Positions 39,259 to 58,219 of a DNA stretch of 64,000 bases are shown here, one piece after another. Positions within the stretch are counted from its first letter, which is position 1. Each line of letters opens with the position of its first letter. A program made the translations under genes and the position numbers. The stretch lies in NCBI GenBank assembly GCA_028583405.1, contig CM053264.1:11243287-11307286 (forward strand), read 5' to 3'. The stretch comes from Pogonophryne albipinna. Its lineage: Eukaryota > Chordata > Actinopteri > Perciformes > Artedidraconidae. The notes below the pieces were generated by a model. It saw only the letters and a program-made list of their open reading frames with translations, ran no database searches and was not told the DNA's origin.

Positions 39259-40154
39259 TCGATATTTCCAGCATGACGACCACAGCTAGGCAGTGACAAA
39301 CAGATGACGATTGTGACCATGACCAACGACGACGAAGAAGAAGAGAACCGCCTCGACGGAGGGAACAGCTTCCTCTCGCTTGCTCGGGCAAACAAACCAA
39401 CGGATTGGACAGTAATCATGACAAGACGCTAGGGACGGGTGTGTGTGTTTTGAGGGCGTTTTCTGTTAGTTTAACTATATGACACCTACAGAAGCCCCCA
39501 CGAGCCACCAGGTTACCCTCACCCTCCCTTTGAGCCGATCCCTTCCCCCTCGTCCCCTGCAGGGCGTGGGATCTGTTGCCTGTTGATGGTAAATCTTTAT
39601 GTGTCATAGTAAAACTTTGCATCGTGTACGTGTGTGTGAATGGAGGAAACACTGAGCATGAGAATGACTGAAGGGACGATGAGCGCGGCCGTTACTGTAT
39701 CGAAGGTTCTTTCTGCGCCGTTAGTAGCTGTGTTTAGTCCTGGTTCTGTTCAGGTGAAACTACTCCCACCACCACGGTAGATTTCCACGTCAAGCATGTC
39801 ATTTCACTTCACAGCCACATTAATAACGCTTGACCTGTAAATCTGCCTCTGTATCTTCACTTTTTTTGCCTTCTCTTCCTTAAAGTGAAGATTTTTTTAA
39901 GGGACCTTCTTGATATATCCATTGAATACAGGGTACTGGATATCAGCGTGTACATACTAACTACATCCACCTTGTAGTCTTCAGACTCTCCCAGGTTTTA
40001 CAGACACTATCTCGACTTTTACCACATTGCCTCAGTAGGTTATGTTGGACAGAAAAACAGAATTAGCCCTGTTTATGACAGCATGTTGCGTTGGTGTTAA
40101 ATTAGCTCCAGTTTTTCATACACTGTATATTTTGTATGTGGCTCGCTGCACATA

Positions 40155-40160
40155 AATAAA
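40155..40160 (+). terminator. map4k4: Candidate proximal poly(A) signal of map4k4
   Basis: AATAAA 0.9 kb after the stop codon, within the presumed longer 3' UTR. A shorter transcript is possible. Confidence 0.4.
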
Positions 40161-41592
40161 GCGTGAGAATCAAGACACACCCATAGATGAGTTTTAAAGG
40201 AGAAACCCACCTATATCGGCTCAACTGGAAGAAAACGCAACCAAAAACCACAAATGGACCCAGAAATATGAGATGCATTACCAAAAGCTGTTGAATGGAT
40301 TTTCCCTTTAACATCAGTCATAAGTAGGGCTAGGATAAACTGTGAATTAGACATGCAGATGAAGCAAGTGGCCATTAAGGTAGCATGGAGGCCAGTGGGC
40401 AGAAGTGACGCTAAGGGAATGAAGGCATTCGATCTCGAGGGCTGAGAAGAAGATTTTGAATATCACACTCTACAGAAAAAAGGGGGAGGAAATCAGGATC
40501 AGCTGATTGTCCTCCATCTGCACGACGTTTGAATTTCACAAAACTGTATTTTAAAGGAGACTTTGGCTTAATGTTCAGGATCTCCAGCTGAGTAAAACGG
40601 CTCCGCAGCTTTTGACAAGTTAAATAAAGATGTTTGGATTTTATGTACTGTAGAAACACTTTCATGTGATTAAATATTGGACCTCTTTTTGCCATTTTAG
40701 GCTTCAGACAGGAGAGTCCAACACTTTAACTGGATCATTACTGTTTCCCAGAATTGAATAACCTTCATTTGACCTTCTCATCCTCTAAAAACAAGGAACG
40801 ACTTGTGTGTCACTTCCTGTTCAAATATAGAATCCATCCTGCAAGCTGTGTGTATGTATGAATGAGAAAACTATATAACGAGACTCATGGACCCCCTTTC
40901 TTCACCCACTTTTTTGACCCCGCTCTCAGTAAAGGTGGTGCCTTCACTGTCCAAGGTGGGACGTGCTGAGAGCTGCAGAACATGAGATGCTTTCACTGTC
41001 CCCATCCTCTGTGAAAAAGCAAACAAGTCACGTTCTAATAGCAGTGTTACAAAACCACTTCAGGCGGCGTGAACTAAGCGGCATATTTTTAACTCTGACT
41101 TAGTTTTTAGTCTTGTTTCTGCAAATTTTATTATGTAACCCTTCAGATAAGTATGCGACTGCAGTGGTTTTTAAATTGTAATGCACACCTTATGTTGAAA
41201 ATGTTTACAGAAGCAATTGTTTTGTTAAACCAATGTGCATCGATATGAATATTTATGGTTTATTTTGAGGGCCGTTTCTCCCGGTTTTGTATTTTGTATT
41301 ATTCCATTTTTGTACTATCATTTAGACGTTTGTGTACAGGAATGATCAACTATTCGCTCACCTTCTGGATTACACAAATCTGAAGTGGGATTTCACTGAT
41401 TATTTTACACCATGCACAGTGGGCCCCTGGCTGTGTGGCAGCGTGGATCAAATGTTTTCTACCACCCAGGTGCCAGGTGACATGTCCCCCCCCCCCCTTC
41501 AAACGTCTCTCTGCCATGCCTCTCTAATTTATGTCCTCTCTGTGTGTACTATGGGAATTACTGTATTTTCCTGAAGGTCTTTTTTTCCATTG

Positions 41593-41598
41593 AATAAA
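41593..41598 (+). terminator. map4k4: Candidate distal poly(A) signal of map4k4
   Basis: AATAAA is followed within 20-30 nt by the GT-rich GTGTGGTGTCG, a strong poly(A) configuration 2.3 kb after the stop codon. Confidence 0.6.
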
Positions 41599-42280
41599 AT
41601 CAGAAGTAATTTACAGTGTGGTGTCGTTCTTTAAAAAAACAAAACACAATTACAAGGAAAAGTCCTGTGTTAAAATTAAAGATGTAACTTTAAAGTAGTG
41701 TTGCGACCCCTCCCTCTCTGCTCTGCGTGTCAGTCAGGGAGGGTCTAGTCAAAGTGGGGACACCTGTGAGAGTCTCCACACCTGTGAGTGTCTCCACAGA
41801 GGTTACAATACAGGCCTCAACCCTCAATGTCTCTTTTCTGTTCCAGGAGCAGCTCGGTTCGTCACACAAGCACACACACCTTATATTCACCCTTACCGTG
41901 ATCGCTTTAACTCTAATGTATGCCTTTGTGTTTTTTTTATTATTATTCCTTTTGACTTTGGGGTTAAATAAGTACATCATTTGTTTTGCATTTGAAATTA
42001 GAATTTGTGAACTACTTAACTAAAGCTTTCAGTGATGCACAAAAGTACAAACCTTATTTGATTATTTTTCTAGTGTGAAGTCGATTTAACCTTATTAATT
42101 AACTTATTTCTTAGCATGTCAATATTACCCTTCTATAAAACAACTTGGAGTGTAAAGGTAGAGTTAAAACATATGAAAGCTCCTATTAACACTGCATTAT
42201 CAAAATTGGTCCTGAAAATATTTTGAAAAGCGACTTACTGCAAGGAAAAACTGTCCTATTTAAATGTAAGTACCGTATTT
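41599..42280. other. Intergenic interval between map4k4 and zc3h12c
   Basis: AT-rich, with short CACCTGTGAGAGTCTCCA-type direct repeats near 41761-41795. No gene was recognised. Confidence 0.5.
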
Positions 42281-42282
42281 GG

Positions 42283-42297
42283 CCAGCAGAGGGCGCC
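42283..42297 (+). promoter_or_regulatory. CTCF-like motif between map4k4 and zc3h12c
   Basis: CCAGCAGAGGGCGCC matches the core CTCF consensus (CCASYAGRKGGCRS) on the plus strand. It is the best such match in this intergenic interval. Confidence 0.65.
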
Positions 42298-42790
42298 ATT
42301 GTGCAGCCAATCCCACTTAATATTGCTTCCTAATTTCTTGCCACATTAGTAAAGTTAGCCTTCATACTCCACTATATAGTTTCCTCTTTTTGACAAACTA
42401 TTATCCTCAAGTCTTTAAGAGACATGATCCATTTACAAATAAGAAATTATTTGCAGGAGGATTTAAGATTACAGTGAATATAGCAACCGGAAGCAGGTAA
42501 GAGTATTTGTATTTACCTTGATGCATTAGAAATGTAAATGATTGTGTATGTAATAATGGTTACTTTTGTTAAAATAGCTCAATGATTGCGAAGTATATTG
42601 TTATTATAATGAAATAGTATAATATAATGATCTTTTTTAAACCCAAGATTCATTGTTGTGACCTTTTTGTTTCCTTATAGATGAACTTCCTATCTAATGA
42701 ATCATAGGTAAGATGTATTGGGAATTTAATAAACATTACAAGACAAGTTATATCTCTATTTCCATGCTCCAAAAACTAAGCATGCATTGG

Positions 42791-42954
42791 CTTTTATTTT
42801 GAGAATCCCTCAGAGCGGAAGTGGCCTGTCTCCCGGCAGCTTGACGCGGGTTGGCTGGGTCACGCTGCAGCCAGCCGGATGTTTTGCGTCGCCAGTATGT
42901 GACGGGAACATTTGTTCATTTCACCGAAGAACATAATCCTGCGGCTCTGGTCAG
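42791..42954 (+). promoter_or_regulatory. zc3h12c: Candidate zc3h12c promoter and non-coding exon 1
   Basis: A GC-rich stretch carries CTTTTATTTTGAGAATCCCT and an ETS-type CGGAAGTG (42816-42823). It ends in GGCTCTGGTCAG before a strong donor, GTGAGT, at 42955. This fits an untranslated first exon spliced to the coding exon acceptor at 50456, giving an intron of about 7.5 kb. A second donor-like end near 46331 could mark an alternative first exon. This is inference from sequence only. Confidence 0.45.
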
Positions 42955-45900
42955 GTGAGTAGCCGACCACAGTGTTAGTTTATAGGCCTGGTTTGCTCCA
43001 GGACCTGTGGGAAGGTGTGGGTGAAAGCTGCAGAGAGGTCGTGACGGTGTGGTTTGCAGTGACCGTGCACGCTACTTGCGCGCTCTCAAACACCCACCAT
43101 GTAGTTTCTGTTGCTTGTAAACCCCTTCAACAGGCGGATGCATGCTGTTGTTTATCACCTGTTTGACTCCTAATGCAGAGTTTAAAAGAGAGTAATGAGC
43201 AAACACAAGCTTCCACTAGTTCTGATGCATGCATCTGTGTCCCCCACCTAGTGTTCATCTGTATGTGTCAGCTGTGTCTTTGTTGCAATCAGCAGTGATA
43301 GCATGCACAAGCCCCAGCAGCTGTTTTATTTTACTACATTTACCCTTTAACTTCTGTACATCCCCCACTGATTGCAAGTACTCAAATATTGTACTTTAAA
43401 GTAGCAGTACCATTGTAGGAATACTACAAGTAAAAGTCCTGCGATCAAAATGTTACAAAAGTATTGGCATCAAAATATACTTAAAGTAACAACATTAAAA
43501 GTACTTTTTATTATAATTATTGATCAGTAAAGTGTTCTCAAAGCTGGTAAAGATGCAGCTAGTTTTAATGAATTTGTATACTGTAGGGTAGCTTGGGAAT
43601 TTACTTACTTTAAAATCATTAATCACATTATTTAATAAATGGTTTTATAAGTTCAAACTCTTAATTTGATCAGGCCCTTTGCCTCTCTTGCTTTCCCCGT
43701 TATGAGTATTGATTTAGAAACACTGACATGGTGACCTTTGCCATGATATCCTAACTTAATCCATACTGATTTGATGTGTATTCAGTGGTTTGTAAAGGGG
43801 GTCAGAGGACAGGTCAGAGGGGACAGGGGGGTCTCCTGCTGCTGTTAGGACCATGCAGGGTCAGATTGTGCATGCAACTCATGTATTTGTTTAAACCTGC
43901 CACATGGTTTCAATACTTAAAAACATACACGTATAGTAATTAATCTAAGGTCAAATAGACCAACATTCTCTGGTCCAGCTTCTAAATTGTAAGTGTTTTA
44001 ATGTTTTTGGTGAATTAAAGAGAGTGTAAACTTACCATGTTTGGGTTAGACAATTACAATAGTCACCTTGAGCTTTAAGAAGTTATTACTGATCATATTT
44101 CAGTTTTCCAGTGATCAGAATAACAAACCGAGAGCAGACGGTGCAAACATGTTCTCTCCTCTCATTGCTTTGCTGTTGAACTGTGCAGCTTACATTAGTT
44201 TTGTGTGCACTCAGTGTCATCTGTCTGGAAAACGATCACGCTGCAGTTGTTGGAGCAGCTCACACACCTGTTTGTTTGGACAGATGGTGCACAGAGCGCT
44301 CCTCTGTCTCTCTGTGTATGTGTGTGCGCGCAGATACTGTGCAGCGGGTCAGCTGCGGTTTCCTCTCATCACCCTTATCTCACTGGACAAGCCGACCCAG
44401 AACACACTCTTATTTAATCAGGCAGTTGCTTTCCTGTTGAGCCACTAAGCTGCATTTTATGTGGCACGTCGACAGAGAACACACTAAAACACACTCACAC
44501 CACAGACTGCCTTTTTGCTTTAGATTAATACCAATTTAGATGTAAAAACTAAGGAGCTGGATCATACTGCAACTATTTTGATAATTACTTTTCACTTTTC
44601 TCTGCCTTATATAATAGAAAACTGCATCTCCTTGGACTGTGGGACATTTGTTCATACAAAATAATAAATGGAAATATTCCAGAAGGGCTCTTGAGAGCGC
44701 AGGCCTCGTCCAAGGCTGAAAATAACAGTGTTTATCTGCAATGTGATTCAGATACACTCCAAATGAAATGGGTTCTTTAATCATCCATGCTCCGTCCTTT
44801 CCCCCCAGAAAATGTGGCCAGTACTTTTTACATAATCACACAAACAGAACTCATAACCTCCTTGTCGGTGGTATAATTAAGCTTGTGAGATTGGCTGTGG
44901 GTGGAACAAAGATCAGCATTTATTTACAGGTTTGTTCAGACCCTATGATCCCTTTCGCTGATTGCACCGATAGAGAAACATTTGCTTGCATTTATTCATT
45001 AATACGACCCAAACTCTCCCCGTCCATTTGCTCAGACCTCACCTGTAAACAGCTCAGCATGTAGGCTTCTACATATTCTTCTTTGCCGTGCTGGGTGCAT
45101 TTTATTTAACTTCCTCCTTTTCGTCCCTATCCATCGTATCTTGAGTGCCACATTGCTGCATATTGCGTGCACGGTCTGGTTAGTACAATTAGTAGAGTGG
45201 TGCAAAGTGTCCCACAAAAGTAGTTCAGTGCAATTTTCCCATCCAGTTTTTTTGTAAAAACACGTTTAAAGTGCATACAGGACACTCCTGCAAATAAATA
45301 TATTCATTCATCAGAGCTGCAACAGCAAGTCAACTGTCTCCATGATGTTAGGGGCGGATGTCTCTTTCTCTGTTTTATATATATTTAGGTTTCGACTGAC
45401 AATACAAGCCATTTAAAGCCAGCACTTTGAACTTTCAGAAACCAGGATGGACAATTTCATTTATTGTGACATTGTATGGACTTATTGACTAATCGGCAGA
45501 AGATTGATGAAAGACAGAGGCAGAGATTTGCCCTAAGTGTGCTGCAACAAAGAGAAGCAGGTCCCCCCCTCATACTCATTGGGACATAACACTTTTTGAT
45601 GTCCCTCGCCCCCCCAGCACTTGTCCCTTTTCCCTTTCAGGCCGGCCACACTCTCCTCTTTCCTCCTGCACTCTCTTAAAGGCCAGGCCAGTCTTTCAGC
45701 CAGCCTTGGTCTTTTCTCCCCCTTTTGAACCCCCCACCCCAGGACAAAGAGTGGAGAGTGACTGCTCTGTAGCCAGGTGTTCTCCAGTGCTGCCCCGGGC
45801 CCTAATAGCCCCGGCCTTCACCCTGCAGCTGCCCTCCCCAGCCTCCCATTGTGTGGCTCTATTGTTCCTCCGCCCGCCTCTCGTTGATTCATCGGCCACA

Positions 45901-47570
45901 CAGGGGAGTGTGTGTGCCGGTGAACGTTGACTACGCGTGCCTTGGGGAAACTGTGTGTTTCAGGCATTTGCCCAAAGCCACTCCCCTCTTCCTCCTCTTC
46001 CTCCCCCCTGCCTCTGCACCTCATTGTAAGGCCGCTGCGCTCTGATTGGTGGAAAATCAGCCACTCTAAATGAGGGAATGGCAGACATTGTTGCTCCATC
46101 TGTTCTGCCACTCATTGTCCAACTTGCCTGCTTCTGTGAAAGGAAAAAAAACAAGGCAGCGCTGGGAGGCTCAGACAGGAGGACAGAGGTGCTCTGGATG
46201 TGGCTGCTGCAGGAACTTTAGGACTTTCACCTGCAGTGTTTACCAAAATCTGGTTCTCCAAGGACTTCAATGTGTGGAAATGAGCTGAAAAACGTCCCTT
46301 TCTTCTGTGTTTGGTAATCTTTTAAGCTCTGGTAAGTGTTTTGCTTTTAACCTCACTCTCATTCTGAAATTGTACCTTTTTTAGCTTTACATTTTGGCTG
46401 TTTTATAAAAGCAATGAGACTCTTACCCTCCCTGTCACCTCACTGGGGCTATCGAGGTGATACAATGCAATACCTGCATTACAGGTTACCTAAAATACCA
46501 GATTTTAGGACATTTTTAATATGCCTGTCGCGTTCACGTTGTTAAGTTCAGAATTAAGAAAATAAGGTGCAGTCCAGCTTGTCTTCGTGTTGATGGTGTT
46601 TGATAAATGTTTTAATGTGCAGCCCAAAGTCATAGGAGTTTTAGCACAGGATAACACCTGCAGTCGCTTGAATTTCCAACAGTGGGATCTGTGTTGATAT
46701 GAGATCTTGACGGGGGGGGTGACTTTTTTTTTGGTTTAAAAAGCTGTTATGTGGGTCACATGAGGCTGGAGGAAACAAATAGTGCGGTAGCTGGAGATGT
46801 TATCCTCAGAGGTGTGTGTGTGTGCTACTTTCACATTTGATGTGGTGTGTGTGTGTGTGTGTGTGTGTGTCAAAGACAGTCTGTCCTGCTGCGTCTTTAT
46901 CCTCGCTCTATTGGCTGTGTGGAGACAGGGGTGTGTGTGTGTCAAGATGAGACACCAGTTGCGCTCAGCAGACATCTGTTACCCTGCTGCAGGCGGGGAT
47001 AGCCTAGCGCGCCATCTAGATACGCACACACACACACACACACTCGGCTGAATATCCTAGGACCGCCCCCTTTTTTACAATAACTTTTTCACAGTATCAG
47101 ACATGCAGCGGTATATTGCCAGACAACCCCCGAACTCCCCCTTCCGCCCTTTAAACCCCAAACCCTTTGCCCCCTCTCTCACCCCCTGCACACACACTTC
47201 TTTTTCTTACACAAAGCTCCCACATACAAAGCGCTGTAAGGACTGTTACATATTCATTACTGCCTCCATCAAAGCCTCGGTGCTGCTGTGTGTGGGATGT
47301 TTGAAAGGTGCTCCCCCTGAGATGGAGAGGTGGCTCTGCCGTTGGTCCGCTAACTCTAAGCCTCATTTGGGAATTCCTCAATTCACTACATGCATTATTC
47401 TGCAGAGCTCGGACCACACCAGAAGACTTTTTAAATCCAAAGGCTGTTCAGATGTTGCCGTTAAGAGGCGAAAACAACAGGATTATTATCAGATTTGTGA
47501 AAACAAAATCAAATGAGGTTAATGTGATGCAGCAGATAACCTGCCATATGTTTCACAGATCAGGGTGTTT
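42955..47570 (+). other. Presumed zc3h12c intron 1, first part
   Basis: No coding exon was supported. It contains GT/CA repeats at about 46842-46870 and 47025-47043. A GC-rich, pyrimidine-rich stretch at 45600-46330 could hold a promoter or enhancer, but nothing specific can be named. Confidence 0.4.
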
Positions 47571-48306
47571 ACGATACGATATTACTTTATTTGTCAGATC
47601 AAGTCTGAAATTTGACTTGCGTCACAGCAGCTCCATGTCCAACATCAACAGACAAGTATCCAGACACAATACATGAAACACAAACAACAAACATTTAACA
47701 TAACAGCACAATCAGTGAGAGAAAAGCTGCTCAAAGAGCCTTCAGCGTGCATTTGATCTGGGATCAGCTCTGTGTTTACTGTGAGGATTGACTGATGCAC
47801 AAAGGATGCTTCAGTCTGACCTTATTGAATGGTGGGACCCTGTATCTCCGATTAGATGGTAGCAGTTCATATTCACTGTTCAGAACATGGTTTGGGTCAG
47901 AGATGATGTTGTTGTACAGCCTCACTAGGTTGTTATGATAGGCTGAGTCACAGAGTCTCTGAAGGGGTTGACCAACAATCTTTGAGCAGATTTTTAACAG
48001 GTGGAGCAGTTTTGATTTGAAAGCTGCTGACAAACACTTGTACCAGGTAGTATTGCAGTACTGTAGAATGGACATGATCACAGATGTAAAGAACAACAGA
48101 AGAATTTCTCTGCTCGCCCCAAAAGACCTAAGACGGCGGAGAAAATATATTCCTTGTTTTGTCCTTTTGCTCAGATATTCAATGTGATCCTTCCATGACA
48201 GCAGACGGTCAATCATTACACCCAAGTATTTGTATGAAACTCCCTGCTTGATTTCATCTGTATGGATTCGACCAGGAAGATACAACCTTGAAGAAAACAG
48301 AATCAT
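47571..48306 (-). mobile_element. LINE ORF2 C-terminal fragment, antisense
   Basis: Minus-strand coding sequence at 47776-48306 includes SYKYLGVMIDRLLSWKDHIE, LRRLRSFGASREILLLFFTS and SILQYCNTTWYKCL. This is the post-RT region of a Rex/L2/CR1-type fish LINE. The frame is open for 176 codons, so this part is little decayed. The 3' end lies near 47571 (ACGATATTACTTTATTTGTC in reverse). The upstream RT domain is absent. Confidence 0.85.
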
Positions 48307-48353
48307 ATAAGTACATCAGTTTTACACAGATGTATTCATGAATCGCACAGCAA

Positions 48354-50456
<2,103 letters not shown>

Positions 50457-50525
50457 GCACCAATGACTCGATCTTTGTGAGAGGGCAGCAGTGGGCCCGC
50501 GGTGCTGGATGTCTGTGACGGTTCC

Positions 50526-54224
<3,699 letters not shown>

Positions 54225-57110
54225 CAAACAAGGGAAAATGTGTTTTTTCTTTCAAATAAAATAGCAGTTATGTAGCCACATGTGGGTTTGCGTCAGCAGA
54301 GCAACCTGTGGTATTTCTTTGCAACACTTGAAAGCGCGTTGGGTTTGCATGGTGGAATTTGATATGTTTTTTAGTTGTCTGCAAGTGGAGATTAAATCTA
54401 TTAAGCTCTGATCACTTAACTCAACTTTCACAAATGTGGGGAGAATTCTATTAGTGTGTGACGTGGAGAGTTTTTTCCGACCCACATTTTATTTATTTAC
54501 TAGCTTATCATGACTCTTTCACATGCACAACTTATTATGCATTAAATTCAACAGGCACTCAGTTAGTTGGCATCCCGTACATCAAATCTGAGTAATATGA
54601 AGGATTATTTAAACATTTCCACCACCTTTACGACCAGGTTTTCTTTGAGATGGACTACACATTTTCATAATGTGCATTGTAGGCCCTCGAGAGAACAAAT
54701 AACTATTTTAATGTGATTTGTTATGTGGCAAATCCACATCTAGTACGCCATGGTCACATGAGTTTCAAACAGCTACCTGACCAAGGCTTGTGTATAATAT
54801 CAATATATTTGTGTGTGTGTGTGTGTTGTGCGGCCACTTGAGGGGCTTTTTTCATGTTGGTAAAAATGGGTGAATGCTGGTTGTCTTATTTGAGATAATG
54901 TCAGTATTTGGTCAGAGTTGTAGCTGTAGAGATGGGTGACCCTGTCGTGTGTACCTTAGTTTTAGTAAGGGACATCTCTCTTTCTCTCTATCTGTCTCTC
55001 TCTATCTCTCTGGCCCTGTCATTTGGGTCAACTCTGGTATCTGCTACAGACCGAAAACATCCGGACCTCAGTAAATCCAACATGTAAATATATTTAACAG
55101 ACTACCCTTGCTGTGTTTTTGGCTAAGAGCGTCTACTGTTGTCTGGAGCAGATCCCAGCTGAATCCATGCTAGACGGAGAAAACCTTGTTTGATACAAAT
55201 TGTATCATTACCTAAGTCGCTGATATATACAGTACATGGAATTGTTGATCTGTATCTATCAAACACTCTTGATGTATTGTTATATTATAAAATGCATTGA
55301 CAACAGTTCCAATCGAAATCCAACTTATAATCTTGTGGAAATTGCCTTGAGACAATTATTTCAATTATGTTTTGAAACAAAAGGGGTTGTCTGCCTACTA
55401 TGTTTAGGTTTCACAACTTCTTCTTTATCCGAGTTTTTGGGTTTGAAGCTGGCTTATTTTCTACAGGAGCTCCAATGAAATCACATGTGAGAATTATGCT
55501 TTGGTTAACTGGCCCAATAAAAAAACAGAAGTCAACTAGTCTGTTATTTCACTGTGAGGTTGGGGTCAGTTCATTTTAAACTCTTTTTTTTTGCCTGTAA
55601 AAATGGTATCCTTGAAATAATGGAGAACATTGATGTTTTATCAGTAACTTATCTATTAAATTAAACATTAAGTGGACAGACCCCAACCGTGTTTAATTAG
55701 TAACGTTTTTTTATATTGTAGTCAGTCCCAGATCCCATGGCGGCCATTCTGAAAGTCTGTAACACTCTACTTCTACTTTGAGTATTTGCACATTTATAAA
55801 GCCAGTTTTACTTTGACAAAAAGGACGAGGTCTTCATTCAAAAACAAAAGTCAGTAAAGAAATATTGAGAAGAACAACCAATAATAAAGCTAGCTTATGA
55901 GACAAAATGCAAAACGTTTTTTAGGTGCAAAGAAAATGCTAAAACTTCTCCACACACAGGAGGTTACCTGACCACTAACTAAACTGATGCTAACATGTAC
56001 TTAATACACACCTGACATGCTTGAAAGGTCCTAAAAGGCAAATTTGGATGTACGTTGCACTGCTGCTAGTTGGCCATTATATTCTGAATGAAGCATAACC
56101 CTATCAAGTTTAGTTGCACTTGACCCAAGTTCATAATGGCCGCCAAGGAATTGGAGTCTACCGAGTGAGCTCCTCAGACAGTTCACCAAAAGCCAGCTAC
56201 ATGAAGCCCACTGGTTTCTTTCCTGTCTTACGTGTCAGATTGTGCAAATTATGAATAATTGTACAACGACATGTGCTGTTGATGAGAGAGAACTTTTGTG
56301 TGTATTGAAGAAGCGCCTTCTCTCTGGCCTCCTGGCACTGTGTGTCAGTGTGGCCCCTGAGAGTGGGCCCAAGGTAATGCCTCTTCGTGGCATTGTGCTA
56401 ATGACACATCCAATTCTCTGAACTATGTTCAGCTAACTGTTATGCATGGTTTCTTTTTTGTTTCTGCATGTTTTCTTGTGTTTTTAATTTGTGTGTATAC
56501 ATAGTCGTGTTTCTGTCCCGGAAGCTTTGTCTTGCCGTTATTGTGACATGATTGTAGCTGTTGAGATGAACTTATACTCAAAATCTGGCTTGTTTTTCTG
56601 CTTTTAAATGTTTTATCTCATATATTAGTTAGTATTCAGAACAACAACCCCTTTGACATATAGTATAAAGTAAAACATTAATATGATTGGTCCATAAGGC
56701 TTGACATTACTCCAAAGAATTAGGAAGCATGTTTTAAATACATCTGACTTTTCCCCACCATAATGTTCTTTGGAGGTGCACACTGTAATATATTGTGATC
56801 ATTGAAAACATTGTGATGAATTTTCTGTGTTGCAAATATTACAATACAGGCCACAATAATATAACACAACAATACAAATAAAATGTCTCTTTTCTAATTT
56901 ATATTTGCATTTTGCTAGTAGTACGTGTAACTGATTGATTATTGTAACATTCTCAACTGTAACTGTGATTGTATAATAAACAGAATACTGCTATAAAACA
57001 TTAGGACAGTAGGACATACTCTGAGCTATTGTTGGTGTTTTCTATATTTTGTCACAAAAAAGAAAATGTGAAAAAACACGTCATAGAAAAAAAAACAGTC
57101 AGAGTGATAT
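54225..57110 (+). other. zc3h12c: zc3h12c 3' flank / probable long 3' UTR
   Basis: AATAAA occurs at 54255, very close to the stop, and again at 55516 and 56877, so a long 3' UTR is plausible. A TTATTTATT nonamer at 54489-54497 is an AU-rich element word. A short TG repeat lies near 54811. No other gene was recognised. Confidence 0.45.
54255..54260 (+). terminator. zc3h12c: Candidate proximal poly(A) signal of zc3h12c
   Basis: AATAAA only 31 nt after the stop codon. Later signals at 55516 and 56877 may be the ones used. Confidence 0.35.
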
Positions 57111-57170
57111 AACACTGCTCAGGTAAGCTGAAGTCTTGGGTTCGATCCTCATGAGGCGCAGGAGTTTTCA
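57110..57170 (+). repeat. tRNA-like unit 1 (degenerate)
   Basis: CTTGGGTTCGATCCTCATGA contains a near-consensus B box (GGTTCGANNC). The A box is poorly preserved. It is the first of four spaced tRNA-like units ending near 57690. Confidence 0.45.
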
Positions 57171-57210
57171 AAAGTTGAGAATTAATTTACAAAATGAAAG
57201 GTTTACCTCT

Positions 57211-57286
57211 CAGGTCAGATGGCTCAGAGGGATAGAAGACTGACTGTGAGACTACAGGTTGTGGGTTCAAGGCTCATCAGGTGCAG
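57211..57286 (+). repeat. tRNA-like unit 2
   Basis: GGTCAGATGGCTCAGAGGGA (A-box-like TGGCTCAGAGGG) is followed about 45 nt later by GTGGGTTCAAGGCTC (B-box-like). The flanks TCAGGT and CAGGTGCAG repeat between units. It does not fold as a perfect modern tRNA, so a tRNA-derived SINE or tandem relic is more likely than a gene. Confidence 0.55.
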
Positions 57287-57437
57287 TCATCTTGAAGGTC
57301 CACAAACCCGAATAAACAAGACATAAGCTCTACGAAACAATGATGTCTCAGGTCAAATAAGAGGTGCTTGGGCTGTGTATTTTAAGGTCCAAACCTGAGG
57401 TGAAAATCACAAAGAGGCCAGGGAACATCTCACTGTG

Positions 57438-57510
57438 TCAGGTCGGATGGCTCACTGTGATAAGAACCCGTCTTGGAGACCAGAGAACATGAGTTCAAAC
57501 CTCGGGTGGT
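57438..57510 (+). repeat. tRNA-like unit 3
   Basis: TCAGGTCGGATGGCTCACTG and then GAGTTCAAACCTCGGG show the same A-box and B-box layout as unit 2. Sequence between the boxes differs. Confidence 0.5.
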
Positions 57511-57617
57511 CCACTGGGTTTAAAGATCCCAGGAGTTTGAGTCTTGTGCCATGCAGAGTTTTAATGTATCTTTCCCTTGATGAAGAAGTCAAATACAAGT
57601 AAAAGCAAAGAACTGTC

Positions 57618-57690
57618 ATCAGGTCTCATAGCTCAAGGAGATAGAAGGGTGGTTGGTAGACCAGAGTTTGCTGGTTCGAGACAAACGTTG
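57618..57690 (+). repeat. tRNA-like unit 4
   Basis: TCAGGTCTCATAGCTCAAGG and then GCTGGTTCGAGACAAACG give the same layout, with a near-consensus B box. Confidence 0.5.
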
Positions 57691-57899
57691 CAGAGAGTAG
57701 GTAGATAAGGATAAGGGGGTAATGAATACGTTAATAGGGTGAATAGATGAATTGGTTAATAGGATGCTAATTAAGGGACTAGAAGAAAGGAGGGTTTGGA
57801 AGTAAGAGTGAATAGGATACTATCTTAGGAACTGGAAATGAAGAAAGGAGACAAATGCATTATAAGAAACGTTTGCTTCATACATAGCAGTGCAGCCTT

Positions 57900-58180
57900 G
57901 TCCCCAAGTCTACTAAACATCCCCAAGTCTGCTAAGTCTGCTAAACGTAACAAGCGGCCGATAGGTGGCTGCCGGCTCTCACTGCACTTCTGTGCAGGGC
58001 CCTGCAGTCACTGCCGATAGTCTGCTAAGTCTGTAGGCCTGCTAAGTCGGGATGGCTGGGGGGGGGAGCGCTCGGCGCCACCGCCCCAAGTCGGCTAAGT
58101 GGCTGTGGGCTCTCACTGCAGCCACATCGATAGTCTGTTAAGTCTGCTATACGTCCCTCAGGCTGCTAAGTCTGGGGCCG
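57900..58180. repeat. Degenerate AGTCTGCTAA repeats
   Basis: The word AAGTCTGCTAA and close variants recur about ten times at irregular spacing, mixed with GGCTCTCACTGCA copies and a G-run near 58050. No coding content. Confidence 0.7.
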
Positions 58181-58219
58181 GGGTCTTAATTGGTGGTGGG
58201 GGGTCCTCTCTTCACTCTC

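Larger units (their letters stand above)
39259..41598 (+). other. map4k4: map4k4 3' untranslated region
   Basis: About 2.3 kb without exons, bounded by poly(A) signals. No mobile element was recognised in it. Confidence 0.6.

Noticed and set aside
44068..44448. 126-codon plus-strand ORF in zc3h12c intron 1
   Set aside because: No recognisable domain, no conserved start context and no splice support; length is within chance for this window.
47103..47676. Two plus-strand ORFs of 120-137 codons
   Set aside because: No family similarity; partly antisense to the LINE fragment and partly low-complexity Pro-rich sequence.
57211..57690. Functional tRNA genes
   Set aside because: A- and B-box-like words are present, but I could not pair a complete acceptor stem and anticodon arm for any unit.
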